From: an uncultured Clostridiaceae bacterium
GTDB taxonomy: Bacteria > Bacillota > Clostridia > Clostridiales > Oxobacteraceae
NCBI GenBank assembly: GCA_937900065.1
Contig: CALCDS010000075.1
Coordinates: 1 to 8,612 of the forward strand
Direction: 5' to 3'
DNA: 8,612 bases
Under the pieces are notes generated by a model that saw only the letters and a list, made by a program, of their open reading frames with translations, did no database searches and had not been told where the DNA came from. Numbering within the stretch: the first letter of the stretch is position 1; every line of letters starts with the position of its first letter. Shown in pieces: positions 1-6,186 of this stretch. The translations under genes and the position numbers were made by a program.

Positions 1-237
1 TTCAGCAATATGGTAATACACAGACGCTTATCATTCTTTCAGCTCCTGTTGAATACAAGGGAATATTATGAAGACAACTATGGATAAACAGCTCATATGC
101 TCTTCTATTTATTGATCTTAATATGAAGCCAAAAGAATACCTCATTCCAGTATCCAACTATTTCATAGACGTTCTTTACCTTACATTAATTAAATTTATG
201 ATCTGCTATTTACAGCTTCTCTATACTTACCTGGTGG
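1..237. other. left flank with no supported gene
   Basis: No gene can be supported here. On the plus strand, the frame starting at position 3 is open to 302 except for one TGA at 69-71. The codons after 123 would encode a 59-residue, hydrophobic and tyrosine-rich peptide that runs through the operon terminator into the end of the M20 gene on the other strand. The part before the TGA ends in SAPVEYKGIL and might be the tail of a gene entering from the left. I recognise no family in it. Confidence 0.3.
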
Positions 238-267
238 AAAAAGAAAAAGCTGTCCCGACCGGACAGC
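238..267 (-). terminator. intrinsic terminator of the PTS operon
   Basis: On the minus strand, GCTGTCC-GGTCG-GGACAGC (267-249) forms a 7-bp GC-rich stem with a 5-nt loop, followed at once by TTTTTCTTTTT (248-238). It begins 12 bp after the stop codon of the M20 gene, so it ends the operon transcript. Confidence 0.93.
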
Positions 268-279
268 AAACCCAAAACA

Positions 280-1398
280 TTAATATCCCTTTGCAATATT
301 GAGTATCATTTGAGATGCAAGCTCAATTTTAAAAGGGAAGCTATCAATAATTGCAAATTCATTCTTTGTATGAGAATTTTCTCCTTCAGGTCCTAACCCA
401 TCTATCACTGGTATTCCTTCACTGCCGATAAAAGATGCATCTCCACCCCCGCCTGTTTTTCTTTCATTTATATTTCTTCCAAGTTTATTTGCCTCAGTTT
501 TTGCCATTTGAAACAGCCTTTTATTTCCGTAATTGGATACAAGAGGAGGCCTTTCTGATAATATTTCTATGCTTGCCTTTACACCATCAACATGATTGGT
601 ATTAATAATATTTTCTACTTCTTCATACAGTTTGTCCCTATAGTTTTTGTCAAAGTATCTTATTTCTGCTTCAGCTTCAGCATATTCTGCAACAATGTTT
701 ATTTTGCTACCGCCAGTTAATTTACCTACATTTACCGAGATATCCCTTGCTCTATCTGAGAGGTTGTAAAGTCTACAAATCTTATGGCTGATTTCCTCAA
801 TTGCGCTTCTTCCTTTGTCATAATTAACCCCTGAATGGGACGGGATGCCATGTAAACAAATTTTAAAGCTTATAATCCCTTTTCTTTCAGTAGTAAGGGT
901 CCCTGGCTTTGCAGGCTCAAAAGAAAGGCATGCTACAGCATCCTTTGCCATATGCAAAATCTTGTCTTTACTATATTTTGATCCTATTTCTTCATCAGAA
1001 TTTAAAAATATTGAAAGTTGAGTATCATCAGGCAATCTGTTCATAACATTTTTAACAGCATATAATAAAACCACCATCCCACCCTTCATGTCTAAAACCC
1101 CAGGCCCAAGTAGAATATTGTTCTTTATGGAAAATGATCTTGATCTTGTCGTACCTGATGGGAAAACAGTGTCCATATGACCTAAGAGAAGTATTTTTTT
1201 ATTCCCACTGCCAACAGTAAACTCAATAAAGTCACCTGTATTTTTTTGTTTTATTCTGGAAGTAGCTATACCTATTTTACCAAACTCATATTCAACTCTG
1301 TCAGCAAATTTGTTTACATCCTCAATATCAGAGCTCCCACTGTCCATGTTTACAAAATCCTTCAACAGATTTAACGCATCATTTAAGTACTCTTTCAT
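280..1398 (-). CDS. M20-family metallopeptidase, carboxypeptidase G2-like
   Basis: Probable two-metal (usually zinc) aminoacylase or carboxypeptidase of 372 aa in the ArgE/DapE/CPG2 family. The catalytic set is intact: LLGHMDTVFP with His74 and Asp76, GPGVLDMKGG with bridging Asp103, NSDEEIGS with general base Glu136 and metal ligand Glu137, SFEPA with Glu161, and ENSHTKNEF with His343. HGIPSHSGV (183-191) opens the dimerisation lid domain. GGGGDASFIGSEGIPVIDGL (316-335) matches the C-terminal active-site segment of CPG2-type enzymes, which cleave C-terminal glutamate or related amide bonds. No signal peptide, so it is cytoplasmic. It begins 18 nt after the SIS gene with AGGTGAG just upstream and is the last gene before the terminator. 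It may split an amino acid from the imported conjugate or process the product of the ceramidase-like enzyme; the exact bond is unknown. Confidence 0.92.
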   Translation of the reverse strand: MKEYLNDALNLLKDFVNMDSGSSDIEDVNKFADRVEYEFGKIGIATSRIKQKNTGDFIEFTVGSGNKKILLLGHMDTVFPSGTTRSRSFSIKNNILLGPGVLDMKGGMVVLLYAVKNVMNRLPDDTQLSIFLNSDEEIGSKYSKDKILHMAKDAVACLSFEPAKPGTLTTERKGIISFKICLHGIPSHSGVNYDKGRSAIEEISHKICRLYNLSDRARDISVNVGKLTGGSKINIVAEYAEAEAEIRYFDKNYRDKLYEEVENIINTNHVDGVKASIEILSERPPLVSNYGNKRLFQMAKTEANKLGRNINERKTGGGGDASFIGSEGIPVIDGLGPEGENSHTKNEFAIIDSFPFKIELASQMILNIAKGY

Positions 1399-1416
1399 CG
1401 CTCACCTGTCAATATT

Positions 1417-2145
1417 TCATTTTATAAACCCATAATATTTATCAAACAGGGCATTATTATATTCATCTGCACCATCAACATTGGAGCTCTTAAATATTGG
1501 AGGCTTAAATCCCTTTTTAACCATCAAATCTACTGCCGTGACTACTAATGTCTGTGCTATAGCTGTTCCAATAATATCCGATACCGGGCCTGTCGGAGTA
1601 TCAATACCATTAATCTCATATGCTGCATCCCCAAAATCAGCACAATTGTCTATTGTTACATCAGCGATTTCGAATATTTTCAGTCCACTTTTATGTCTGG
1701 ACTCTACCCTTGTAGAATGATCCATTGATGTTACTGCAATAACCTTGCAGCCTATCTTTTTAGCTTCGATTGCCATTTCAACTGGTACCGGATTTCTTCC
1801 TGAATTTGATACTACCATTAATGTGTCCTTTGAATCAACTTTATAAAGAGCCAATAATGCTGATGAATAACCATTAAGTCTTTCAAGATATGTGCTCTTG
1901 TTCGGCATTTCGTGGAGCATAAGAGATGGCTCCAATATGGCTTTTACAAGGGCAAGTCCCCCTGCTCTTATATATATTTCCTCGGCAACCATATGGGAAT
2001 GGCCAGAACCAAAAGCATAAAACCTTCCGCCGTTTATACATGAATCAGCCATAAAATTTGCAGCTTTAAATATATTTGCATTTTCATTTTTTTTAAGCTT
2101 TTGCATTTTATTTATAACATAATCAATATATTCTTCACTAATCAT
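1417..2145 (-). CDS. SIS-domain phosphosugar isomerase-like protein (UPF0309-like)
   Basis: Cytoplasmic protein of 242 aa made of one sugar isomerase (SIS) domain, with the long uninterrupted form seen in the UPF0309 group. Key segments are FYAFGSGHSHMVAEEIYIRA (42-61), the phosphosugar-binding loop VVSNSGRNPVPVEMA (111-125), VIAVTSMDHS (135-144), PTGPVSDIIGTAIAQ (184-198) and the C-terminal SSNVDGADEYN (220-230). SIS folds bind phosphorylated sugars for isomerisation, deglycation or sensing. With no helix-turn-helix present, an enzyme is likelier than a regulator. It starts 8 bp inside the end of the ceramidase-like gene with AAGGAG 9 nt upstream, so the two are translationally coupled. It is shorter than MurQ and than FrlB-type deglycases and lacks a GlmS glutaminase domain. 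A role on the phosphorylated PTS product is inferred. Confidence 0.85.
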   Translation of the reverse strand: MISEEYIDYVINKMQKLKKNENANIFKAANFMADSCINGGRFYAFGSGHSHMVAEEIYIRAGGLALVKAILEPSLMLHEMPNKSTYLERLNGYSSALLALYKVDSKDTLMVVSNSGRNPVPVEMAIEAKKIGCKVIAVTSMDHSTRVESRHKSGLKIFEIADVTIDNCADFGDAAYEINGIDTPTGPVSDIIGTAIAQTLVVTAVDLMVKKGFKPPIFKSSNVDGADEYNNALFDKYYGFIK

Positions 2146-3445
2146 AGGTTTTCTCTCCTTTCATTGAGGCTATAAGGCATATAATTTTATTCACCAATTT
2201 TTCTCCCTCACCTACAGCAAATTTGGATGATAGAGTTTCATATCCATCCTGTTTGTATGCTTCCATATCCGGTATATAACCTGAATATCCATTGCTGTAG
2301 CATGAAATTATTATCTTGTTTTCCTCGCATTTTTTCTTTAACATGATGCCTAAATTTGTAAACAGTTCTCCCGGGATATATACTATATAAATTTCATTTA
2401 TCTGTAAAACCTTTATTTCGATATCTATTGTTTCTAAACCACCTAGATTTTTAATCAACTTAAAATTCTGTAAAGTTCCCTCATATATTGATTGATATAC
2501 TCTTAGCTCCCCTCCACACAAACATTTACTTTCTGCTTTCTCAACTTCAAGTTTAGCTTTTTTAAGGGCTTCTTTTGCTTCCTCTATTTTCATGAGCTTT
2601 TTTATTTTCAATTCTACTTCAATTGATTTCACCTGAATTTTTTGTATATCCTTATCAATCCCTCTTTGGCTGACAAGTTTTAGAACTTCTCCACCTAGTA
2701 TATCCCCTATACGCTCAACTTCATTGAAAGAAGACCCCAGCCTTGTAAATCTTGTGCTTACATCGCCACATGCCCCGTTATAAAATAAAGCACACGCTAT
2801 ATTCTTTCGCGATTCAAGAAGGAATGAGGATTCACCGGAATAATCTGCTGTAATCTGCATATTGAAACGATTCATAATAGTTGGGTGACATGCATAATTA
2901 TACAGAACTATTTTTTTATTATCTTTTCTCATGAAAACCAATGCCTGAACTTCATCATCGATTGGTATAGATGGTAAACGTCTGTTAAGTCCTATTCCTT
3001 GAACCCTTGAATTTCTGTAAGATAGGCTAAAATCATCAAGATTTTCTAGAGCTTCCTTAACCGCTAATGCAATTTGTTTCATTATATAATTAAAAAGAGT
3101 ATTGTCAAAGGATGAGGACATGTCAAGGCTGCTTTTAGATATACCCTGTCTTGTGATACCTTTCGGTCCCGAGTGAGTATGGATACAGCTGACCAATATA
3201 TTATTTTTTTTAACCCCATACCCTTCCTCTAAATTATTACCTATAAGGTTTACAAAATATCTATCGATCCCGAGAAGATCAAGTTGTACAAGAACAAATA
3301 ACTCATTCTTTTCAATAATCACCACTCTCACATATAAATCATCATGCACACCTTCAGCATGCCTTTCATAATCATAGCCTGCCAATAGAGTTCCTAATGG
3401 TGGGGTGATAATTTGTTTTGAATAACCTATCCTTGCCTTTCCCAT
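2138..3445 (-). CDS. neutral/alkaline ceramidase-like hydrolase, cytoplasmic
   Basis: Probable metal-dependent amide hydrolase of 435 aa related to the N-terminal catalytic domain of neutral/alkaline ceramidases. Visible family motifs: GYSKQIITPPLGTLLAGY (7-24), GVHDDLY (32-38), HTHSGP (89-94), NYACHPT (183-189), NGACGDVS (223-230), IPGELFTNLG (358-367) and NGYSGYIPDMEAY (385-397). By analogy with the Pseudomonas enzyme, the HTHSG and CHPT histidines, the PGE glutamate (360) and a tyrosine would bind zinc, and Ser230 would take part in catalysis. Residues 284-307 are a charged Lys/Glu/Ala helix, probably coiled. It has no signal peptide and lacks the C-terminal domain of secreted ceramidases, so a lipid substrate is unlikely. 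Its place behind a PTS suggests it removes an N-acyl or amino-acyl group from a phosphorylated sugar (inference). The start has GAGG 6 nt upstream. The family is clear; the substrate is unknown. Confidence 0.85.
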   Translation of the reverse strand: MGKARIGYSKQIITPPLGTLLAGYDYERHAEGVHDDLYVRVVIIEKNELFVLVQLDLLGIDRYFVNLIGNNLEEGYGVKKNNILVSCIHTHSGPKGITRQGISKSSLDMSSSFDNTLFNYIMKQIALAVKEALENLDDFSLSYRNSRVQGIGLNRRLPSIPIDDEVQALVFMRKDNKKIVLYNYACHPTIMNRFNMQITADYSGESSFLLESRKNIACALFYNGACGDVSTRFTRLGSSFNEVERIGDILGGEVLKLVSQRGIDKDIQKIQVKSIEVELKIKKLMKIEEAKEALKKAKLEVEKAESKCLCGGELRVYQSIYEGTLQNFKLIKNLGGLETIDIEIKVLQINEIYIVYIPGELFTNLGIMLKKKCEENKIIISCYSNGYSGYIPDMEAYKQDGYETLSSKFAVGEGEKLVNKIICLIASMKGEKTYD

Positions 3446-3467
3446 TTCGCACCTCGTATTAATTTTG

Positions 3468-3493
3468 TATGGGAGAGAAAAATCTCTCCCATA
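3468..3493 (-). repeat. perfect 11-bp hairpin between transporter and enzyme genes
   Basis: TATGGGAGAGA (3468-3478) and TCTCTCCCATA (3483-3493) are perfect reverse complements with a 4-nt loop. It begins 3 bp after the EIID stop codon. On the minus-strand RNA it is followed by CAAAATTAAT, not a U-run, so it is not a normal intrinsic terminator. It more likely marks an RNA processing or 3'-end protection point that sets unequal levels of PTS and enzyme messages (inference). Confidence 0.8.
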
Positions 3494-3496
3494 TTA

Positions 3497-4315
3497 TTAA
3501 AGTATTCCAATACCTTTTAACACAATTGATAATACAATAATTAAAAGCAGCAAAATCACAGAGGATTTTCCTTTTTTAAGATAACGGTAACATAATAATG
3601 TAAAGAGCAATGGCAGCAAATATGGCATAATAGAGTCAAGAATTTTTTGAATTTCAACCTTTACCTGTCCAATAGTCGCTACAAATGGAATTTTTATTGC
3701 TACCATCTGTGGAATAAGACCACCTACGAGAACAAGCCCAAGTATCGTTGCCATAGTAGTATATCTTTGAATAATTCCTGAATCTTTGGCCTCCTGGAAA
3801 AACGAGGCTCCTTTTTCATAGCCATATTTAATTCCATAATATTTCATTGATATACTCACTATATTAAACATAAGTAAGGCAAGTATTATCCCAATAGGAT
3901 TTCCTTGGGCAGCAAACGCTGCACCTATGCTCATGCATATTGGTCTCCATGTGAGCCAGAAAATACTATCACCTACACCTGCCAGAGGCCCCATCAATCC
4001 CACTTTAATGCTTGATATTGCTTGACCAAGGGTATTACCACCTTGCTCTTCCATTGCTGCAGTAACACCTATTATAGGACCTGAAACAATTGGATTCGTA
4101 TTAAAGAATTCCAGGTGCCTTTTCATAGCTATAGAACGTTCTTCTTTTGATTTGTTTGAATATAGTCTTTTAAGTATAGGCTTTATGGTATAGAGGTAAC
4201 CAAGATTCTGCATCCTTTCATAGTTCCATGAAAATTGCATTGTTTGCATTCTCCAAAATACTTTTCTGAAATCATTTTTAGTAAGCTTCTCCTGACCTTT
4301 TTTCTCATCCATCAT
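3497..4315 (-). CDS. PTS mannose/fructose/sorbose-family EIID component
   Basis: Second membrane subunit of the mannose-type permease, 272 aa, found only in this PTS family. Diagnostic segments are LTKNDFRKVFWR (11-22), SWNYERMQNLGYLY (29-42), KRHLEFFNTNP (65-75), GVTAAMEE (83-90) and GLMGPLAGVGDSIFW (106-120). Hydrophobic spans lie near 125-157, 186-206 and 229-270. The ATG at 4315 overlaps the EIIC stop and has AAGGAGG 9 nt upstream; a second ATG follows at once at 4312. The gene is followed after 3 bp by a strong hairpin that divides the transporter half of the operon from the enzyme half. Presence of all four subunits means the transporter looks complete and functional. Confidence 0.96.
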   Translation of the reverse strand: MMDEKKGQEKLTKNDFRKVFWRMQTMQFSWNYERMQNLGYLYTIKPILKRLYSNKSKEERSIAMKRHLEFFNTNPIVSGPIIGVTAAMEEQGGNTLGQAISSIKVGLMGPLAGVGDSIFWLTWRPICMSIGAAFAAQGNPIGIILALLMFNIVSISMKYYGIKYGYEKGASFFQEAKDSGIIQRYTTMATILGLVLVGGLIPQMVAIKIPFVATIGQVKVEIQKILDSIMPYLLPLLFTLLCYRYLKKGKSSVILLLLIIVLSIVLKGIGIL

Positions 4316-5079
4316 AAATCAAGGCCTCCTTGTGTTGGAGATGATACGGTTTTGTTATTATTTTTCGCAAACATGTCATACATAACCGCAGCTATAATGC
4401 CAATAATGCCAAGCCCTATCGTTGGAATTTTCCCATAGGCATTTGCAGCAAACCCTAGCAGGAAAAAAATCCACAACTTTCTATTCAACATAAGTGAAAG
4501 GAGCATTCCAAACCCAAGCGCAGGCATTATTCCGCCTGCAACACTAAGTCCATCAGTAATGACTTTAGGCAGCACGCTGAATAACTTTTGCACATATTCC
4601 GCTCCAAAATATACTGTTAGGAAAACTGGTATGGCTATGCCCAATGCCAAAATAGGTATACCCATTAAATGATATCCGTCAATTTTATCAAGATTTCCTT
4701 TTTCGGCAGCTTTGTCTGCCATATGGGATAAAGATATTGTTATAGTACGTACCAATATGGATAATTGCTGACAAATAAGGGACACAGGTACGGCTACAGC
4801 AATCCCGGCCACTGCTCCTTTTCCAGATATAATACCGAATGCTGTTCCCAGTATCGTGCCTGATACTATATCAGGAGGCACATAGGCACCGATTGATGTA
4901 ACTCCCAGCCACATCAATTCAAGCGATGCTGCTATTATCATTCCTTGTGTAAAATCACCTAGTATTAGGCCCGTTATCGATCCTGCTATCAATGGCCTGC
5001 TAAGTTGAAGTTGAGGCCCATATGTGTCCAACCTGCATATTGCAGCCCAAACAGCCAGTAATAAGGCTTTTGCTAACAA
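4312..5079 (-). CDS. PTS mannose/fructose/sorbose-family EIIC component
   Basis: Integral membrane permease subunit of 255 aa that forms the sugar channel together with EIID. It shows the family's N-terminal ALLLAVWAAICRLDTYGPQL (5-24), GDFTQGMIIAASLELMWLG (41-59) and YVPPDIVSGTILG (66-78), followed by several hydrophobic spans (about 91-115, 138-160, 178-200 and 202-236). The start is placed at TTG 5079 on ribosome binding site spacing; a TTG at 5088 would add three residues. No ATG is available near the N-terminus. Its TGA overlaps the EIID ATG by 4 bp, a typical coupling arrangement for subunits needed in equal amounts. Confidence 0.95.
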   Translation of the reverse strand: MLAKALLLAVWAAICRLDTYGPQLQLSRPLIAGSITGLILGDFTQGMIIAASLELMWLGVTSIGAYVPPDIVSGTILGTAFGIISGKGAVAGIAVAVPVSLICQQLSILVRTITISLSHMADKAAEKGNLDKIDGYHLMGIPILALGIAIPVFLTVYFGAEYVQKLFSVLPKVITDGLSVAGGIMPALGFGMLLSLMLNRKLWIFFLLGFAANAYGKIPTIGLGIIGIIAAVMYDMFAKNNNKTVSSPTQGGLDL

Positions 5080-5088
5080 TTTACACAA

Positions 5089-5094
5089 CCTCCT
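5089..5094 (-). promoter_or_regulatory. ribosome binding site that moves the EIIC start to 5079
   Basis: A perfect AGGAGG (5094-5089) abuts an in-frame TTG at 5088, which leaves no spacer. The next TTG at 5079 has a 9-nt spacer and is the likelier start. Confidence 0.7.
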
Positions 5095-5095
5095 T

Positions 5096-5569
5096 TTATT
5101 TTAACAGTTCCTCCAATGATACTATGGCATCATTAGGTACCATTTGGATTTGTATTTTTACCCCCCTTTCCAGTATCCTTTTAAATGAATTTCTGTCAGT
5201 TTGATCTAGAGAAACTGCTTTTGTAATTTGAGTTTTACCCATAACATATTTAATACCGCCTACATTAAGTAAACCGATCTTAAAACCTTCTTCAATGCAT
5301 TTATCTACATCCATTGGATTTGTAAATAGAACCATGGTAGATTTTTTTATTGGGCCAGAATTATAGGCTTTAATAAATCCATTCACGGTAAAAAGCACGA
5401 CTTTTACCCCAGGTGGTGCTGCAAACTGCATTACAGCAGCCTGGACCTGATCTGCAGCCACTTCGTCATTTACTATAATTACTTGCTCGATATCAAATTG
5501 TTTGATCCATGTGGTAACTACTTGACCATGAATTAATCTGTCATCGATCCGAACAAATTTAATAGCCAA
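5096..5569 (-). CDS. PTS mannose/fructose/sorbose-family EIIB component
   Basis: Cytoplasmic phosphotransferase of 157 aa that moves phosphate from EIIA to the sugar bound by the membrane subunits. The family signature RIDDRLIHGQVVTTW (7-21) carries the active histidine, His14. Other family segments are NVGG (102-105) and VPND (144-147). It begins with TTG, supported by an AGAGG site 8 nt upstream and by the normal family distance from the start to the RLIHGQ motif. Its stop codon is directly followed by the EIIC ribosome binding site, which suggests translational coupling. By analogy with B. subtilis LevE acting on LevR, this protein probably phosphorylates the PRD2 histidine of the upstream regulator when substrate is absent (inference). 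Confidence 0.95.
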   Translation of the reverse strand: MAIKFVRIDDRLIHGQVVTTWIKQFDIEQVIIVNDEVAADQVQAAVMQFAAPPGVKVVLFTVNGFIKAYNSGPIKKSTMVLFTNPMDVDKCIEEGFKIGLLNVGGIKYVMGKTQITKAVSLDQTDRNSFKRILERGVKIQIQMVPNDAIVSLEELLK

Positions 5570-5577
5570 AATGAAAA

Positions 5578-5582
5578 CCTCT
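5578..5582 (-). promoter_or_regulatory. ribosome binding site supporting a TTG start for EIIB
   Basis: AGAGG at 5582-5578 lies 8 nt upstream of TTG (5569-5567). No ATG or GTG occurs in frame near it; the only other nearby option is a rare ATT one codon earlier. Confidence 0.7.
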
Positions 5583-5590
5583 TTTCCAAA

Positions 5591-6010
5591 TTATTTTAAA
5601 GATTTTTTTACATTATCTGTTATATTGACAATACTATTTTTACCTACATCACATATTCTTTCAGCAATATCGTTTAAACATAAATCTCTTGATATTAAAA
5701 CTTCTAATAGCATCGGCATATTAAATCCTGCAAGCGCCAGAACGTTATCCATCGATGATGTCAATATGCCTGCTGCATTTGAAGGGGTACCTCCAATTAT
5801 GTCAGTCATGATTATTACGCCGGCGTGTCCTTTTACTTCATTAACAGTTTCCTCAAGTTTTTTCACTGTATCCTTTAAATCCATACCAGGTACAACTGAT
5901 AATGCTTTAACATTTTCCAAATGTCCCATGATCATTTCTGCACTTTTCAGAGCTTCCAATGCAAAATTACCATGACTTATCAATACTAATCCTGCAATTT
6001 TGCTGTTCAT
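5591..6010 (-). CDS. PTS mannose/fructose/sorbose-family EIIA component
   Basis: Soluble cytoplasmic phosphocarrier of 139 aa that takes phosphate from HPr and passes it to EIIB. The phosphorylated histidine is His13 in LISHGNFA. The family's MTDIIGGTPSNAA (68-80) and GFNMPML (95-101) motifs are present. It is a stand-alone domain, not an EIIAB fusion as in E. coli ManX. It is the first gene after the sigma-54 promoter and lies 21 nt ahead of EIIB. The ATG at 6010 is preferred over an upstream in-frame GTG on ribosome binding site position. It could also donate phosphate to the regulator, although in B. subtilis LevR that role belongs to HPr and the cognate EIIB. The substrate cannot be read from this subunit. 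Confidence 0.95.
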   Translation of the reverse strand: MNSKIAGLVLISHGNFALEALKSAEMIMGHLENVKALSVVPGMDLKDTVKKLEETVNEVKGHAGVIIMTDIIGGTPSNAAGILTSSMDNVLALAGFNMPMLLEVLISRDLCLNDIAERICDVGKNSIVNITDNVKKSLK

Positions 6011-6018
6011 TATTATCA

Positions 6019-6024
6019 CTCCTT
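6019..6024 (-). promoter_or_regulatory. ribosome binding site that fixes the EIIA start
   Basis: AAGGAG at 6024-6019 lies 8 nt before the ATG at 6010. The in-frame GTG at 6019-6017 shares a base with this site and cannot use it, so the ATG is the start. Confidence 0.85.
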
Positions 6025-6063
6025 AGTCGAATCTATAGAAACCTGTATGACATTATTTTATAG

Positions 6064-6080
6064 AGCAACAATCATGCCAA
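6064..6080 (-). promoter_or_regulatory. sigma-54 (-24/-12) promoter of the PTS operon
   Basis: The minus strand reads TTGGCATGATTGTTGCT from 6080 to 6064, matching the sigma-54 consensus TGGCAcg-N4-TTGCw with exactly 10 bp between the invariant GG (6078-6077) and GC (6066-6065). Transcription should start near 6053, leaving a leader of about 43 nt before the EIIA start codon. The adjoining gene is a sigma-54 activator, which is strong independent support. Confidence 0.9.
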
Positions 6081-6087
6081 TATAAAA

Positions 6088-6150
6088 TAAAAAGCTGAGA
6101 AAAGTATCAAACAAAGAAGTAATCTTAAGTTGATACTCCTCTCAGTTTTT
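6088..6150 (-). terminator. probable terminator of the regulator gene (16-bp stem)
   Basis: Arms 6095-6110 and 6130-6145 form a 16-bp inverted repeat with a 19-nt loop. In the minus-strand RNA the two imperfect positions (101/139 and 102/138) become G-U wobble pairs, so the stem is continuous, and it is followed by a U-rich stretch (CTTTTTATTTTA). In a plus-strand RNA the same positions are A-C mismatches. This asymmetry favours a terminator for the regulator. The long loop makes it weaker than a classic hairpin, and a DNA-level role as a protein-binding dyad upstream of the promoter is possible. Confidence 0.6.
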
Positions 6151-6156
6151 TATCGA

Positions 6157-6186
6157 GGCTCATTAATGCACATTAAGGCTCTTTAA
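6157..6186. promoter_or_regulatory. candidate upstream activator site: palindrome within a phased direct repeat
   Basis: TTAATG-CA-CATTAA (6163-6176) is a perfect interrupted palindrome. It sits between GGCTCATTAA (6157-6166) and GGCTCTTTAA (6177-6186), a 9/10 direct repeat exactly 20 bp apart, about two helical turns. Its centre is about 115 bp upstream of the predicted start of the sigma-54 transcript, a usual distance for enhancer-type sites of LevR-family activators. It overlaps the regulator stop codon. The assignment as the activator site is inference, because the DNA-binding domain is not in the window. Confidence 0.4.

Noticed and set aside
6..34. Minus-strand mini-ORF with an upstream CAGGAG near the window edge
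   Set aside because: It is only about ten codons long and nothing else supports it.
5080..5088. TTG at 5088 as the EIIC start
   Set aside because: It directly follows AGGAGG with no spacer; TTG at 5079 has a 9-nt spacer.
5571..5975. Plus-strand open frame of 134 codons opposite EIIA
   Set aside because: It lies entirely antisense to a well-supported EIIA gene with its own ribosome binding site, and its translation resembles no family I know.
6008..6019. GTG at 6019 as the EIIA start
   Set aside because: This GTG overlaps the ribosome binding site; the ATG at 6010 has correct 8-nt spacing.
6055..6062. TATAAAAT on the minus strand as a sigma-70 -10 box
   Set aside because: The nearest -35-like element, TTGGCA, is only 12 bp away, too short for sigma-70, and both fall within or next to the sigma-54 promoter.
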